64,000 nucleotides of DNA from an uncultured bacterium. Its GTDB lineage: Bacteria > Actinomycetota > Coriobacteriia > Coriobacteriales > Coriobacteriaceae. Shown piece after piece: positions 33,230 to 41,080 of this stretch. Below the pieces are notes generated by a model that saw only the letters and a list, made by a program, of their open reading frames with translations, was not told the origin of the DNA and ran no database searches. The translations under genes and the position numbers were made by a program. Numbering within the stretch: position 1 is the first letter of the stretch; each line of letters opens with the position of its first letter. The stretch lies in the NCBI GenBank assembly GCA_958349055.1, contig CATWBO010000005.1, positions 11,871 to 75,870 on the forward strand, in the 5' to 3' direction.

Positions 33230-33649
33230 ATGATTAAAGAGCTCTGCCGCGACGAGGCTATCCTGTCCCAGCGTTGCGAGGTTGCGACTGTCGAGGACGA
33301 GTCGGTCGCTCAGGACCTGATCGATACCATCAAGTCGCTCGACGATGCCGGCTGCCTTGCTGCCAACCAGATCGGCGTCACCAAGAAGGTCTGCGTCTAC
33401 CTGGACGATGCCGGCGAGCCCCATGTGCTCTACAACCCCCGTCTGGTGTTTGGCCTGGGCGCCAGCAAGATGGAGGAGAGCTGCCTGACGCACGAGGAGA
33501 TCACCAAGTCCACGCGCTACATCAAGTGCAAGGTTGCCTTTGACGTGATCGTCGACGGCAAGATGAAGGAGTGCCGCCGCGACTACGCGGGCTTTGAGGC
33601 ACAAATGATCCAGCATATGATCGATCACTGCCAAGGTAAACTTGTCTAG
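33230..33649 (+). CDS. Peptide deformylase-like protein with altered HExxH motif
   Basis: The 139-residue protein starts after GGAGGAACGT. Three deformylase motifs can be aligned: AGCLAANQIG (motif 1, GxGxAAxQ), ESCLTHEE (motif 2, EGCLS; metal Cys kept, Gly replaced by Ser) and QHMIDH (motif 3, HExxH). In motif 3 the catalytic Glu is Met, while both metal-binding His remain. Metal binding is therefore plausible but normal deformylation is not. A related protein with an intact motif 3 lies at 41081-41491. It could be a regulatory or repurposed deformylase; its role is unknown. Confidence 0.8.
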   Translation: MIKELCRDEAILSQRCEVATVEDESVAQDLIDTIKSLDDAGCLAANQIGVTKKVCVYLDDAGEPHVLYNPRLVFGLGASKMEESCLTHEEITKSTRYIKCKVAFDVIVDGKMKECRRDYAGFEAQMIQHMIDHCQGKLV

Positions 33650-33685
33650 GGTGGTTTAATTGGGGACCGAATTTGCGGTCTTTGT

Positions 33686-33720
33686 CCCGGGCGTGACATT
33701 GTTGTCATGTCCGGGCTTTT
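33686..33720 (+). terminator. Terminator after the deformylase-like gene
   Basis: The stem CCCGGGCGTGACA / TGTCATGTCCGGG (with small mismatches) is followed by CTTTTGTGTTT, 37 bp after the stop codon. A preceding GGGGACCG...CGGTCTTTGTCCC arrangement resembles the GGGAC repeat family. Confidence 0.65.
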
Positions 33721-33783
33721 GTGTTTAGCGCCTTTTTGTTTGGTGACAATAACCTTAGCAAGAACGTAAAGCTGGGAGGCGCT

Positions 33784-34749
33784 ATGTGCACGAGCATTCG
33801 ATTTGCCGATAATTCTGGCCACATGTATCTGGGCCGCAACCTCGACTGGAGCTTTGACTACGGCCAACAGGTTCGCGTGATGCCGCGCGGATTTCACATT
33901 CCGTATTCGTTTATCGACGACGCGACAGCGGCACACGCGGTGATCGGTATGTGCATCGATTACAAGAACTACCCTATGTTCTTCGACTGTGGCAACGATG
34001 CGGGCCTCGCCGTGGCGGGCCTCAACTTTCCCGGTTATGCCGAGTATGCCGAGGGTCCCGTCGAGGGCAAGACCAACATTGCCGCCTACGAGTTTCCCCT
34101 GTGGGTGGCGTCGACGTTTTCGACGGTCGACGAGGCCGAGGCGTCGCTGCGCGACGTGGCAATCGTGGCCAAGTCGGCCGGCGAGGGCCTGGGCGTATCG
34201 CTGCTCCACTGGATTATCGGTGACGGCCAGCGCAGCATTGTGGTTGAGATGATGGCCGATGGTCTGCATGTATACGATGACCCGGTCGATACCCTTGCCA
34301 ACCAGCCGACCTTCCCGTGGCACATGGAAAACCTGCGCACCTATATCACCGCCACGAATGATTTTCCGCAGACAGCAACGTGGCGCGGCGCCGAGCTTAC
34401 GCCCTATGGCGCGGGTGCCGGCATGCGCGGCATTCCCGGCGACTGCTATTCGCCGAGCCGCTTTGTAAAGGCGGCGTATCTCAACGCTAATTATCCGCAA
34501 AAAGACAGCGAAGCCGAGAACGTCATCCGCATGTTCCGCTCGCTCGAGGGCGTGGTCATGATCGAGGGTGCGTCCAAGATGGGTGACGGCGAGTTCGAGA
34601 AGACCATCTACACCGGCTGCTTTAGCGCACGTACCGGCAATTACTATTATTCAACGTACGAGGACCCGTCGATTCGCTACGTGAGCCTGATGGATGCCGA
34701 GGGCGCGAGCCCCGATAGGCTCGTGGTTCCCGAGCCGCGTCGTTCGTAG
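33784..34749 (+). CDS. bsh: Bile salt hydrolase / linear amide C-N hydrolase (Ntn family)
   Basis: The 321-residue protein starts at ATG 33784 behind GGGAGG, so removal of Met exposes the nucleophile Cys2 (MCTSIRF). Other choloylglycine-hydrolase residues can be read: Arg and Asp in LGRNLDWSF, Asn in AVAGLNFPGYAEY, the later TLANQPTFPWHMENL, and Arg in GIPGDCYSPSRFVKA. The enzyme removes glycine or taurine from conjugated bile acids in the cytosol. Penicillin V acylase is the alternative in this family and cannot be excluded by sequence alone. It is a single gene between terminators. Confidence 0.88.
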   Translation: MCTSIRFADNSGHMYLGRNLDWSFDYGQQVRVMPRGFHIPYSFIDDATAAHAVIGMCIDYKNYPMFFDCGNDAGLAVAGLNFPGYAEYAEGPVEGKTNIAAYEFPLWVASTFSTVDEAEASLRDVAIVAKSAGEGLGVSLLHWIIGDGQRSIVVEMMADGLHVYDDPVDTLANQPTFPWHMENLRTYITATNDFPQTATWRGAELTPYGAGAGMRGIPGDCYSPSRFVKAAYLNANYPQKDSEAENVIRMFRSLEGVVMIEGASKMGDGEFEKTIYTGCFSARTGNYYYSTYEDPSIRYVSLMDAEGASPDRLVVPEPRRS

Positions 34750-34772
34750 CCGTTAGCTTTACTGCAACGCAA

Positions 34773-34808
34773 AGCGGCCCTGCGTCTCTCGTGAGATGCA
34801 GGGCCGCT
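34773..34808. terminator. Bidirectional terminator between bsh and kup
   Basis: The 15-bp stem AGCGGCCCTGCGTCTC / GAGATGCAGGGCCGCT (one wobble pair) with a 4-nt loop separates the convergent bsh and kup genes. The flanking T run is weak on both sides. Confidence 0.75.
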
Positions 34809-34828
34809 GTCGTCGATTCGTGACGTCG

Positions 34829-37060
34829 CTAGAAGTTGGCGTCGTTGAGTTGTTCACTCTCGAGGCCGTCGAGCTGTTGCTGCTCGGGCGTATCGGCGAC
34901 GCTCTCGAGCAGCTCAGTGGGATCGACGTTCATATTCCTACCGGCCTCGTTGCCGTTGACCAGGTCGTCCGAGAAGATGTCGACTTCCATTTCCTCAGCT
35001 TCCTCGATCTGAACCTCGAGCGGCACCTGGGTGCGTACAAGCTTGACTGCCGGACGCATGCGGGCAAAGAGGGGTACGTACTCGATGATGATGGCCGAGT
35101 TCTCAAGACCGTACCAGCGCGCCGGGCTTCCGCAGGCGCGGCGGACGGCGTACTTGATGGCCATCACGCGGTGGTCGTTGCGGTTGATGTCCGTTTCGGG
35201 GGCAAGCATCTTGCGCAGCATGCAAAAACGGAAGTCGCCCACGTTTCCGCGCGTCTCGTAGATGGAGTAGGTGTGATGCTGCGGCGGCAGCTCGCCCGAT
35301 GCCATCAGGTCGCCAACGATTTGGCGCAGGTAGGCATTAACGCGCTGGTTGACCTTAAAGCCCAGGTCCAAGCGCACGCGGAACAAAAAGTCCGTGCCAA
35401 AGGTCTCGACGGAATATTCGTGCGTATAGGGCTCATCGGTGACATGCACGTTAATGAACCAGTATGCCTTGGCGCGCTTGGGATGTTTGTCCAAGATGGA
35501 ATAGAGCACGTCGCGGTCGAGCGTGAGCGGGTCGGGACTGTTGGTGAGGAACACCAGGTTGTCGGCGAGCACGGGGTAGGTCTCGTCGTTGCGCAAGCGG
35601 TTGAGCTGATCGATGTACTTGGAGACCGGCAGCAGGATCGTCTGCGTGCGCTCGATGGCGGTGCCGCGGCGCCACACATACATAAGGCCAAACAGCAGCG
35701 AGGCCAGGAAGATCATCACATAGCCGCCGTCAAAGAACATGGTAAGGCACGAGGCGAAGAAGCACAGCTCAATGGCACCGAAGAGCAGGGCGAAGACACA
35801 GGCACCCAGCTTGTGCTTGAGGATGCCGGCGATATAGCTCGTCAAAAGCGTCGTGGTCATGAGCATGGTCACGGTAATGGCGAGGCCATAGGCGCTTTCC
35901 ATGCGCTCGGAGTTCTGGAACAGCAGCACAATGAAGATGCAGCCGACCCACATGATGTTGTTGACGAGCGGAATATAGAGCTGGCCCTTGGTGTCGCTGG
36001 GGTAGTGGATGCGCAGGTGCGGCATGAGGTTGAGGCGGGTGGCCTCGGATACCAGCGAGAACGATCCGGTGATGAGCGCCTGCGAGGCGATGATGGCCGC
36101 CACGGCCGAAAGCACGATGGCAAAGGGGCGCAGGGGCTCGGGTAGCATCATATAGAACGGGTTGACGATGTCCATCGCGAGCATCTGGGGATTGGAGTTG
36201 TTGGCGAGCAGCCAAGCGCCCTGGCCCAGATAGTTGAGGATGAGTGCCGCCTTTACGAACGGCCAAGATGCGTAGATATTTGCCTTGCCCACGTGGCCCA
36301 TGTCCGAGTAGAGCGCCTCGGCGCCGGTCGTCGACAGAAAGACGAAGCCGAGCACCATGATGCCCGAGTGGTTGATGGGCGAGAACAGGAACATGATGCC
36401 GCGGATGGGGTTGAGCGCGCGCAGGATGGACAGGTTGCCGAGCATGTTGAACAGACCGGCGCCTGCCAGGAACAGGAACCATAATGTCATAAGCGGGCCA
36501 AACAGCTTGCCGATCGACGAGGTGCCGGCACGCTGCATGGCAAACAGGCCGCAGATAATGATGATGGTGATGATAATCACATTGGTCTGGCCGTCGCCCA
36601 GTAGCGCATGGCCCCACTCGATGGTGCGCAGTCCCTCGATTGCTGTGGTTACGGTGACGGCGGGGGTAAGGATGCCGTCGGCGAGCAGCGCCGCGCCGCC
36701 AATCATGGCGGGCAGAATCAGCCACGGCGCCACCTTGCGCACAAGGCTGAACAGGGCGAAGATACCGCCTTCGTTGTGGTTGTCGGCCTTCATGGCGATC
36801 AGCACGTACTTGACCGTGGTCACGAGCGTCATGGTCCAGATGACGAGCGAAAGCGCGCCCAGGATCATGTCCTCGCTGACGGTGCCGATGCCGCCGTTAT
36901 TGGCGACGATTGATTTCATGGTGTACATGGGGCTCGTGCCGATGTCGCCGTAGACGACGCCGAGCGTAACGAGCAACATACCGGCGGAGAGGGGGATGGC
37001 TCCGTGCCCGCCCTGACTCTGCTGGTCTTGGAGACTTGTCTCCAGTTTGTTGTGTGCCAC
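34829..37060 (-). CDS. kup: Kup-family potassium uptake protein
   Basis: The 743-residue protein has about 12 membrane spans followed by a cytosolic C-terminal domain. Signatures are LGVVYGDIGTSPMYTMKSIV near residue 35, ILGALSLVIWTMTL, and YVLIAMKADNHNEGGIFALF, all family hallmarks. It brings in K+ with H+. I place the start at GTG 37060 because AAGGGAG lies 5 nt before it; the ATG at 37078 would put that site inside the gene and has no site of its own. A perfect palindrome sits just upstream. The C-terminal tail is long and acidic. Confidence 0.9.
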   Translation of the reverse strand: MAHNKLETSLQDQQSQGGHGAIPLSAGMLLVTLGVVYGDIGTSPMYTMKSIVANNGGIGTVSEDMILGALSLVIWTMTLVTTVKYVLIAMKADNHNEGGIFALFSLVRKVAPWLILPAMIGGAALLADGILTPAVTVTTAIEGLRTIEWGHALLGDGQTNVIIITIIIICGLFAMQRAGTSSIGKLFGPLMTLWFLFLAGAGLFNMLGNLSILRALNPIRGIMFLFSPINHSGIMVLGFVFLSTTGAEALYSDMGHVGKANIYASWPFVKAALILNYLGQGAWLLANNSNPQMLAMDIVNPFYMMLPEPLRPFAIVLSAVAAIIASQALITGSFSLVSEATRLNLMPHLRIHYPSDTKGQLYIPLVNNIMWVGCIFIVLLFQNSERMESAYGLAITVTMLMTTTLLTSYIAGILKHKLGACVFALLFGAIELCFFASCLTMFFDGGYVMIFLASLLFGLMYVWRRGTAIERTQTILLPVSKYIDQLNRLRNDETYPVLADNLVFLTNSPDPLTLDRDVLYSILDKHPKRAKAYWFINVHVTDEPYTHEYSVETFGTDFLFRVRLDLGFKVNQRVNAYLRQIVGDLMASGELPPQHHTYSIYETRGNVGDFRFCMLRKMLAPETDINRNDHRVMAIKYAVRRACGSPARWYGLENSAIIIEYVPLFARMRPAVKLVRTQVPLEVQIEEAEEMEVDIFSDDLVNGNEAGRNMNVDPTELLESVADTPEQQQLDGLESEQLNDANF

Positions 37061-37082
37061 GTGGACTCCCTTAGACATCTAA

Positions 37083-37100
37083 TTTCTGTCGGGACAGAAA
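37083..37100. promoter_or_regulatory. Palindrome TTTCTGTC-GG-GACAGAAA upstream of kup
   Basis: Perfect 8-bp arms end 23 bp before the GTG start of kup. It is too short for a terminator and has no T run, so it is more likely an operator. Confidence 0.4.
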
Positions 37101-37205
37101 TCTTTTATGCCGTCTTTATATATAAGAGCAGTTTGGCACATCGGGGTGCTTTAGACAATAATCCCCAGCTGGGGAGTATTCGTTTGCGCTGACGACATTT
37201 CAAAA

Positions 37206-37262
37206 CAGGGGCGAATCCGCTGTGTGGTTTGCTGCAGTGTGTTAACCGCGGACGCACCCCTG
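37206..37262 (-). terminator. Hairpin downstream of the DMT transporter gene
   Basis: The arms CAGGGGCGAATCCGC and GCGGACGCACCCCTG pair at most positions across a 27-nt loop. The hairpin starts 22 bp past the stop codon of the minus-strand gene at 37284. On that strand it is followed by TTTTGAAATG, which supports termination. Confidence 0.5.
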
Positions 37263-37283
37263 CTTTGAACTGAAGAGGGGCGT

Positions 37284-38195
37284 TTAGGCGCGTACTGCCT
37301 GGGCGATACCGGCCTTGGCGCTTGCGCGTTTGCCGGCGATTTCGCAGAAGATCGCTCCGCCGATGATCAGCGCGGCTCCCATCAGACGGATGGGCGTCAT
37401 GGCCTCGCCCAAAAGGGCGACGGAGAAGACGACAGCCGAAAGCGGCTCGAGGTAGCCGACAACGGCGACGGTCTGTACAGGCAGTTTAGCGACGGCGCTA
37501 AAGTAGAGCAGGCAGCCGAGTCCGGTGTTGACGACGCCGAGCATGGCGACGGCGCACCAATCGATGCCGGTGGCAATGCTGGGGGAGAAAAACGAGGGGA
37601 CGCCCTGCGTGATGAGCGTGAGAACCAGCGCGGTCGCAAAGGCGGCGCTCACCTGGAGGGTGGAGTTCTCGAGGCCCTCGATGTGCGGTGCCCCCTTGCT
37701 GGCGATGACCATCAGCGCATAGCAGAAGGCTGAGGCGATGCCGCAGAGGATGCCCGAGATGGGCATGTTGCCGCCCAGGCCTTGTGCTGCGATAAGGAAA
37801 GCGCCGCAGGCAACGGCGATAAAGCCGGCGATTTTACCGCCAGTCAGTTTTTCTCCAAAGATGAACGGGGAGAGGGCCATAACGATGATGGGGCCGCAGT
37901 AATACAGCAGCGAGGAGATGCCAACGCCAATGGTCTGGTAGGCGCGAAACAGGAATATCCAGCTGGCACCCAGCGCAGCGCCCGAGAGAATAAGGGCAGC
38001 GGCTTCGCGGGGACGAGACGGTGCCTGCAACTTATGGCGTTGCGTAGTGACGAGGATGATGATGAGCGAGAGCGCACCCAAAAACGTGCGCAGGAGCACG
38101 ATATCGGAGCTTGGCAGTGCGATGGCCGCGGCGATGATGCCGTTGGAGCCAAACAATAGCAATGCTGCTAGGTATGTAAGCAATCCGTTGTTCAT
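37284..38195 (-). CDS. DMT superfamily (EamA) transporter
   Basis: This 303-residue protein has ten hydrophobic segments in two EamA repeats. It begins TYLAALLLFGSNGIIAAAIA, and the second repeat contains NSTLQVSAAFATALVLTLIT and YLEPLSAVVFSVALLGEAMT; the YLEPLxA signature marks the family. Such proteins usually export amino acids, nucleosides or other metabolites. The divergently transcribed LysR gene at 38313 is probably its regulator. The exported compound is unknown. Confidence 0.85.
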   Translation of the reverse strand: MNNGLLTYLAALLLFGSNGIIAAAIALPSSDIVLLRTFLGALSLIIILVTTQRHKLQAPSRPREAAALILSGAALGASWIFLFRAYQTIGVGISSLLYYCGPIIVMALSPFIFGEKLTGGKIAGFIAVACGAFLIAAQGLGGNMPISGILCGIASAFCYALMVIASKGAPHIEGLENSTLQVSAAFATALVLTLITQGVPSFFSPSIATGIDWCAVAMLGVVNTGLGCLLYFSAVAKLPVQTVAVVGYLEPLSAVVFSVALLGEAMTPIRLMGAALIIGGAIFCEIAGKRASAKAGIAQAVRA

Positions 38196-38312
38196 GCACT
38201 GCCGTCCCCTCTATATCGGTGCAAGTTCACTATGGAGTAGCGGGCAATAGAAGAAAAGCGAATATAATGCATGGGAGACATGACAAATACTCATGCAAAG
38301 GTGGGGCGTGTC

Positions 38313-39170
38313 GTGGAGACCAATATCCAAAAAATGCAAGTATTGCTCGAGACGGTGCGTGCCGGTAGCTTTACGCGCGCCGCTGAGCGCCTGAGCTATT
38401 CGCAGTCGGGCGTGAGCCGTATGGTGGGCGATCTTGAGGCCGACTGGGGTTTTAAGGTGCTCGACCGCAGCCGCGAGGGCGTGGTGCTTTCTGCCGACGG
38501 GCGGCAGATCATGCCGGCCGTCGAGGCGCTCTGCGAGGAGTTTGGCCGCCTGCAGCGATGCGTGGACGAGATGCGGGGGCTCATGCGCGGCAAGATCTGC
38601 ATCGGTACGTTTTCGAGCGTGGCGACCCATGTACTGCCGCCGGTCATCGCGCGGTTTCGCGCCGATCACCCGGATGTCGATTACGAGCTGCTGATGGGTG
38701 ATTACTCCGAGATTGAGCAATGGGTGGCGGAAGGCCGCTGCGACCTGGGCTTTATCCCGCGCGAGCCCCGCGGCGCCGGCATGGCGTCACGGCCGTTGGT
38801 GCAAGATGAGCTGATGGCCGTGGTGCCGGCAGGCTCTCCGCTTGCCACCGCGGAGGTCGTTTCCCTTGCCGATTTGGCCAACGAGCAGTTTATTCTGCTG
38901 GAACGCGGTGGCGACGACGAGATTACGCCGCTGTTCCGCCGTGCGGGCCTAACGGTGCGCTCTAAGCTGTCGACCTGGGATGATTATGCGATTATGGCCA
39001 TGGTCGAGGATGGTCTGGGCGTGAGCATTCTTCCGGCGCTCATCTTGCGCCGCTGTCAGTTTGATGTCGCTATCCGGCCGCTGGAGGGGCATCCTCATCG
39101 GCAGATCAATGCCATATACCGCACGGCTGATGTTTCGCTTGCGGCGACTCGATTTCTCGAATATCTCTAA
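38313..39170 (+). CDS. LysR family transcriptional regulator
   Basis: The DNA-binding domain reads IQKMQVLLETVRAGSFTRAA and LSYSQSGVSRMVGDLEADWG, ending DRSREGVVLSADGRQ. The effector domain follows (TFSSVATHVLPPVIARFRAD). With the GTG at 38313, behind AAAGGTGG, the protein has 285 residues and starts right where the family does. ATGs at 38271 and 38280 are in frame, but the sequence TATAAT at 38263-38268 suggests transcription begins near them. The gene is divergent from the DMT exporter gene, a common regulator-exporter arrangement. Co-inducer unknown. Confidence 0.85.
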   Translation: METNIQKMQVLLETVRAGSFTRAAERLSYSQSGVSRMVGDLEADWGFKVLDRSREGVVLSADGRQIMPAVEALCEEFGRLQRCVDEMRGLMRGKICIGTFSSVATHVLPPVIARFRADHPDVDYELLMGDYSEIEQWVAEGRCDLGFIPREPRGAGMASRPLVQDELMAVVPAGSPLATAEVVSLADLANEQFILLERGGDDEITPLFRRAGLTVRSKLSTWDDYAIMAMVEDGLGVSILPALILRRCQFDVAIRPLEGHPHRQINAIYRTADVSLAATRFLEYL

Positions 39171-39230
39171 TATGGTGCACGCTGTTATCTGCTCTGGAGC
39201 AAATCTTGGAACTTGGCGCATTTCTTTGTG

Positions 39231-39312
39231 AAATTGAACTTACGTACTATGTGCCGCGCTATACTGCTGCCTAAATTGAACTCAGGTTCAATTCGTGTTC
39301 TATAAATTGAAC
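39231..39312. promoter_or_regulatory. Operator cluster: three AAATTGAAC boxes and palindrome AATTGAAC-TCAG-GTTCAATT
   Basis: AAATTGAAC occurs at 39231, 39273 and 39304, steps of 42 and 31 bp, close to four and three helical turns. The middle copy forms a perfect 8-bp palindrome (39274-39293). The cluster ends 21 bp before the start codon of the XRE-aminotransferase gene, whose helix-turn-helix domain is the likely ligand. Confidence 0.65.
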
Positions 39313-39333
39313 TTTGCCAGCAAGGAGGTTCTA

Positions 39334-40854
39334 GTGGCCCAAGAGACGTTTAGCGATCGCCTGCGACAGACTATGTCCGATCGCGACGTTCGCCAGTCGG
39401 ACGTAATCCGCGCATCGGAGATGCTCGGCAAAAAACTCGGCAAGAGTCAGATGAGCCAATATGTGAGCGGCAAGACGATTCCACGGCGCGATGTGGCAGA
39501 ACTGCTCGCTCGTATTTTGGAGGTCGATGTTACCTGGCTGCTTGCCGGTGACGCCGATCAGGGCGAGACGTCCTCGTCCCATACCGCTGCCAAATTCGAA
39601 CCTAGCCCAACGGCTCAAATTGCAAGGAGCACCACCATGCGTACTTTTTCTAAATCCACCAAGCTCGATAACGTCCTGTATGACGTGCGCGGTCCCGTCG
39701 TCGATGAGGCCGCCCGTATGGAGGACGAGGGCGAGCGCATCCTCAAGCTCAATATCGGCAACCCCGCCCCTTTTGGTTTCCGCACGCCCGATGAGGTCAT
39801 TAAGGACATGCGTCAGCAGCTGCCCGACTGCGAAGGCTATTCCAACTCGCGCGGCCTGTTCTCTGCGCGCAAGGCAATCATGCAGTACTCGCAGATCAAG
39901 GGCCTGCCCAATGTTCAGATGGAGCACATCTACACGGGCAACGGCGTGTCCGAACTCATTCAGCTTTCGATGAACGCGCTGCTCGACAATGGCGACGAGA
40001 TTCTGATCCCCAGCCCCGACTATCCGCTCTGGACGGCGTGCGCAACCCTTGCCGGCGGTCATCCCGTTCACTATCTGTGTGATGAGCAAGCGGATTGGTA
40101 TCCCGATCTGGAGGATATGGAGTCCAAGATCACGAGCGCGACCAAGGCCCTCGTCATCATCAACCCCAACAACCCCACGGGCTCGGTCTATCCGCGCGAG
40201 GTGCTCGAGGGCATCGTTGAGATCGCGCGCAGGCACCAGCTCATGATTTTTGCCGATGAGATTTACGACCGCCTGTGCATGGACGGCTACGAGCACGTCT
40301 CGATTGCCTCGCTCGCTCCCGACCTGCCCTGCGTCACCTTTAGCGGCCTTTCCAAGTCGCACATGATCGCGGGCTATCGTATTGGCTGGATGGTGCTTTC
40401 GGGCAACCAACGCTGCATGAGCGACTTCATCATGGGCATCAACATGCTCTCCAACATGCGCCTGTGCTCCAACGTGCCGGCTCAGTCGATCGTTCAGACG
40501 GCACTCGGTGGCCATCAGTCCGTTAACGACTACGTCCGTCCCGGCGGCCGTGTCTACGAGCAGCGCAACTTTGTGTATGAGGCGCTCAACAAGATCGATG
40601 GTATCTCGGTGGTCAAGCCGCGCGCGGCGTTCTACATCTTCCCCAAGATGGATGTGAAGAAGTTCAACATCACCGATGACGAGCAGTTCGCCCTTGACCT
40701 GCTGCACGAGAAGAAGATCCTGATCACGCGCGGCGGCGGCTTTAACTGGGCTGAGCCCGACCACTTCCGTATCGTGTACCTGCCGCGCATGGAAGTGCTC
40801 AAAGAGTCCCTCGAAGACCTCGCCGACTTCTTCGATCACTACCGCCAGTCCTAA
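39334..40854 (+). CDS. XRE helix-turn-helix / AlaA-type alanine aminotransferase fusion
   Basis: The 506-residue protein starts at a GTG after AAGGAGG (5-nt spacing). Residues 1-75 are an XRE domain (FSDRLRQTMSDRDVRQSDVI, then SQMSQYVSGKTIPRRDVAEL). A linker follows, and residues 102-506 match E. coli AlaA along its whole length (LKLNIGNPAPFGF, DYPLWTA, INPNNPTG, and PLP lysine in FSGLSKSHMIAGYRIGW). AlaA converts pyruvate and glutamate to alanine and 2-oxoglutarate. ATG 39637, inside the linker, also has a ribosome binding site (AAGGAGC) and would give a free 405-residue AlaA. Autoregulation is likely from the upstream boxes. Confidence 0.88.
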   Translation: MAQETFSDRLRQTMSDRDVRQSDVIRASEMLGKKLGKSQMSQYVSGKTIPRRDVAELLARILEVDVTWLLAGDADQGETSSSHTAAKFEPSPTAQIARSTTMRTFSKSTKLDNVLYDVRGPVVDEAARMEDEGERILKLNIGNPAPFGFRTPDEVIKDMRQQLPDCEGYSNSRGLFSARKAIMQYSQIKGLPNVQMEHIYTGNGVSELIQLSMNALLDNGDEILIPSPDYPLWTACATLAGGHPVHYLCDEQADWYPDLEDMESKITSATKALVIINPNNPTGSVYPREVLEGIVEIARRHQLMIFADEIYDRLCMDGYEHVSIASLAPDLPCVTFSGLSKSHMIAGYRIGWMVLSGNQRCMSDFIMGINMLSNMRLCSNVPAQSIVQTALGGHQSVNDYVRPGGRVYEQRNFVYEALNKIDGISVVKPRAAFYIFPKMDVKKFNITDDEQFALDLLHEKKILITRGGGFNWAEPDHFRIVYLPRMEVLKESLEDLADFFDHYRQS

Positions 40855-41046
40855 TTAGTTCCACCGTTCTGCCGAACGGCGGACCGCTTGACGCTGCGCG
40901 AGCCGCATTCACACCAATCTGACGTTAGACTTCAAGGGCGCGACCAGAAGGTCAGCGCCCTTTCGTTTCACGTCACCTTGGTGCAAATGCGGCTCGCTCG
41001 CTGCCGTATGCTCAGCCTGCGTCGTTGCCATGGTCCATTAGGGACG
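40851..41046. repeat. Structured intergenic element, copy A
   Basis: It starts at the stop codon of the XRE-AlaA gene. Order: CTAATTAGTT; short hairpin CCACCGTTC/GAACGGCGG; box TTGACGCTGCGCG (40888-40900); a nested stem with 12 perfect pairs (GCGAGCCGCATT at 40898-40909 with AATGCGGCTCGC at 40986-40997), then CACCAA/TTGGTG and GACG/CGTC; inner stem AAGGGCGC/GCGCCCTT capped by GACCAGAAGGTC; box GCTCGCTGCCGT; then CCTGCGTCGTTG and GGTCCATTAGGGACG. Copy B at 42611 has the same plan with other stem sequences. It fills the 225-bp gap to the next gene. Confidence 0.8.
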
Positions 41047-41080
41047 GAGGAAAACAGATCATTTTCCTTGACTCGCGGAA

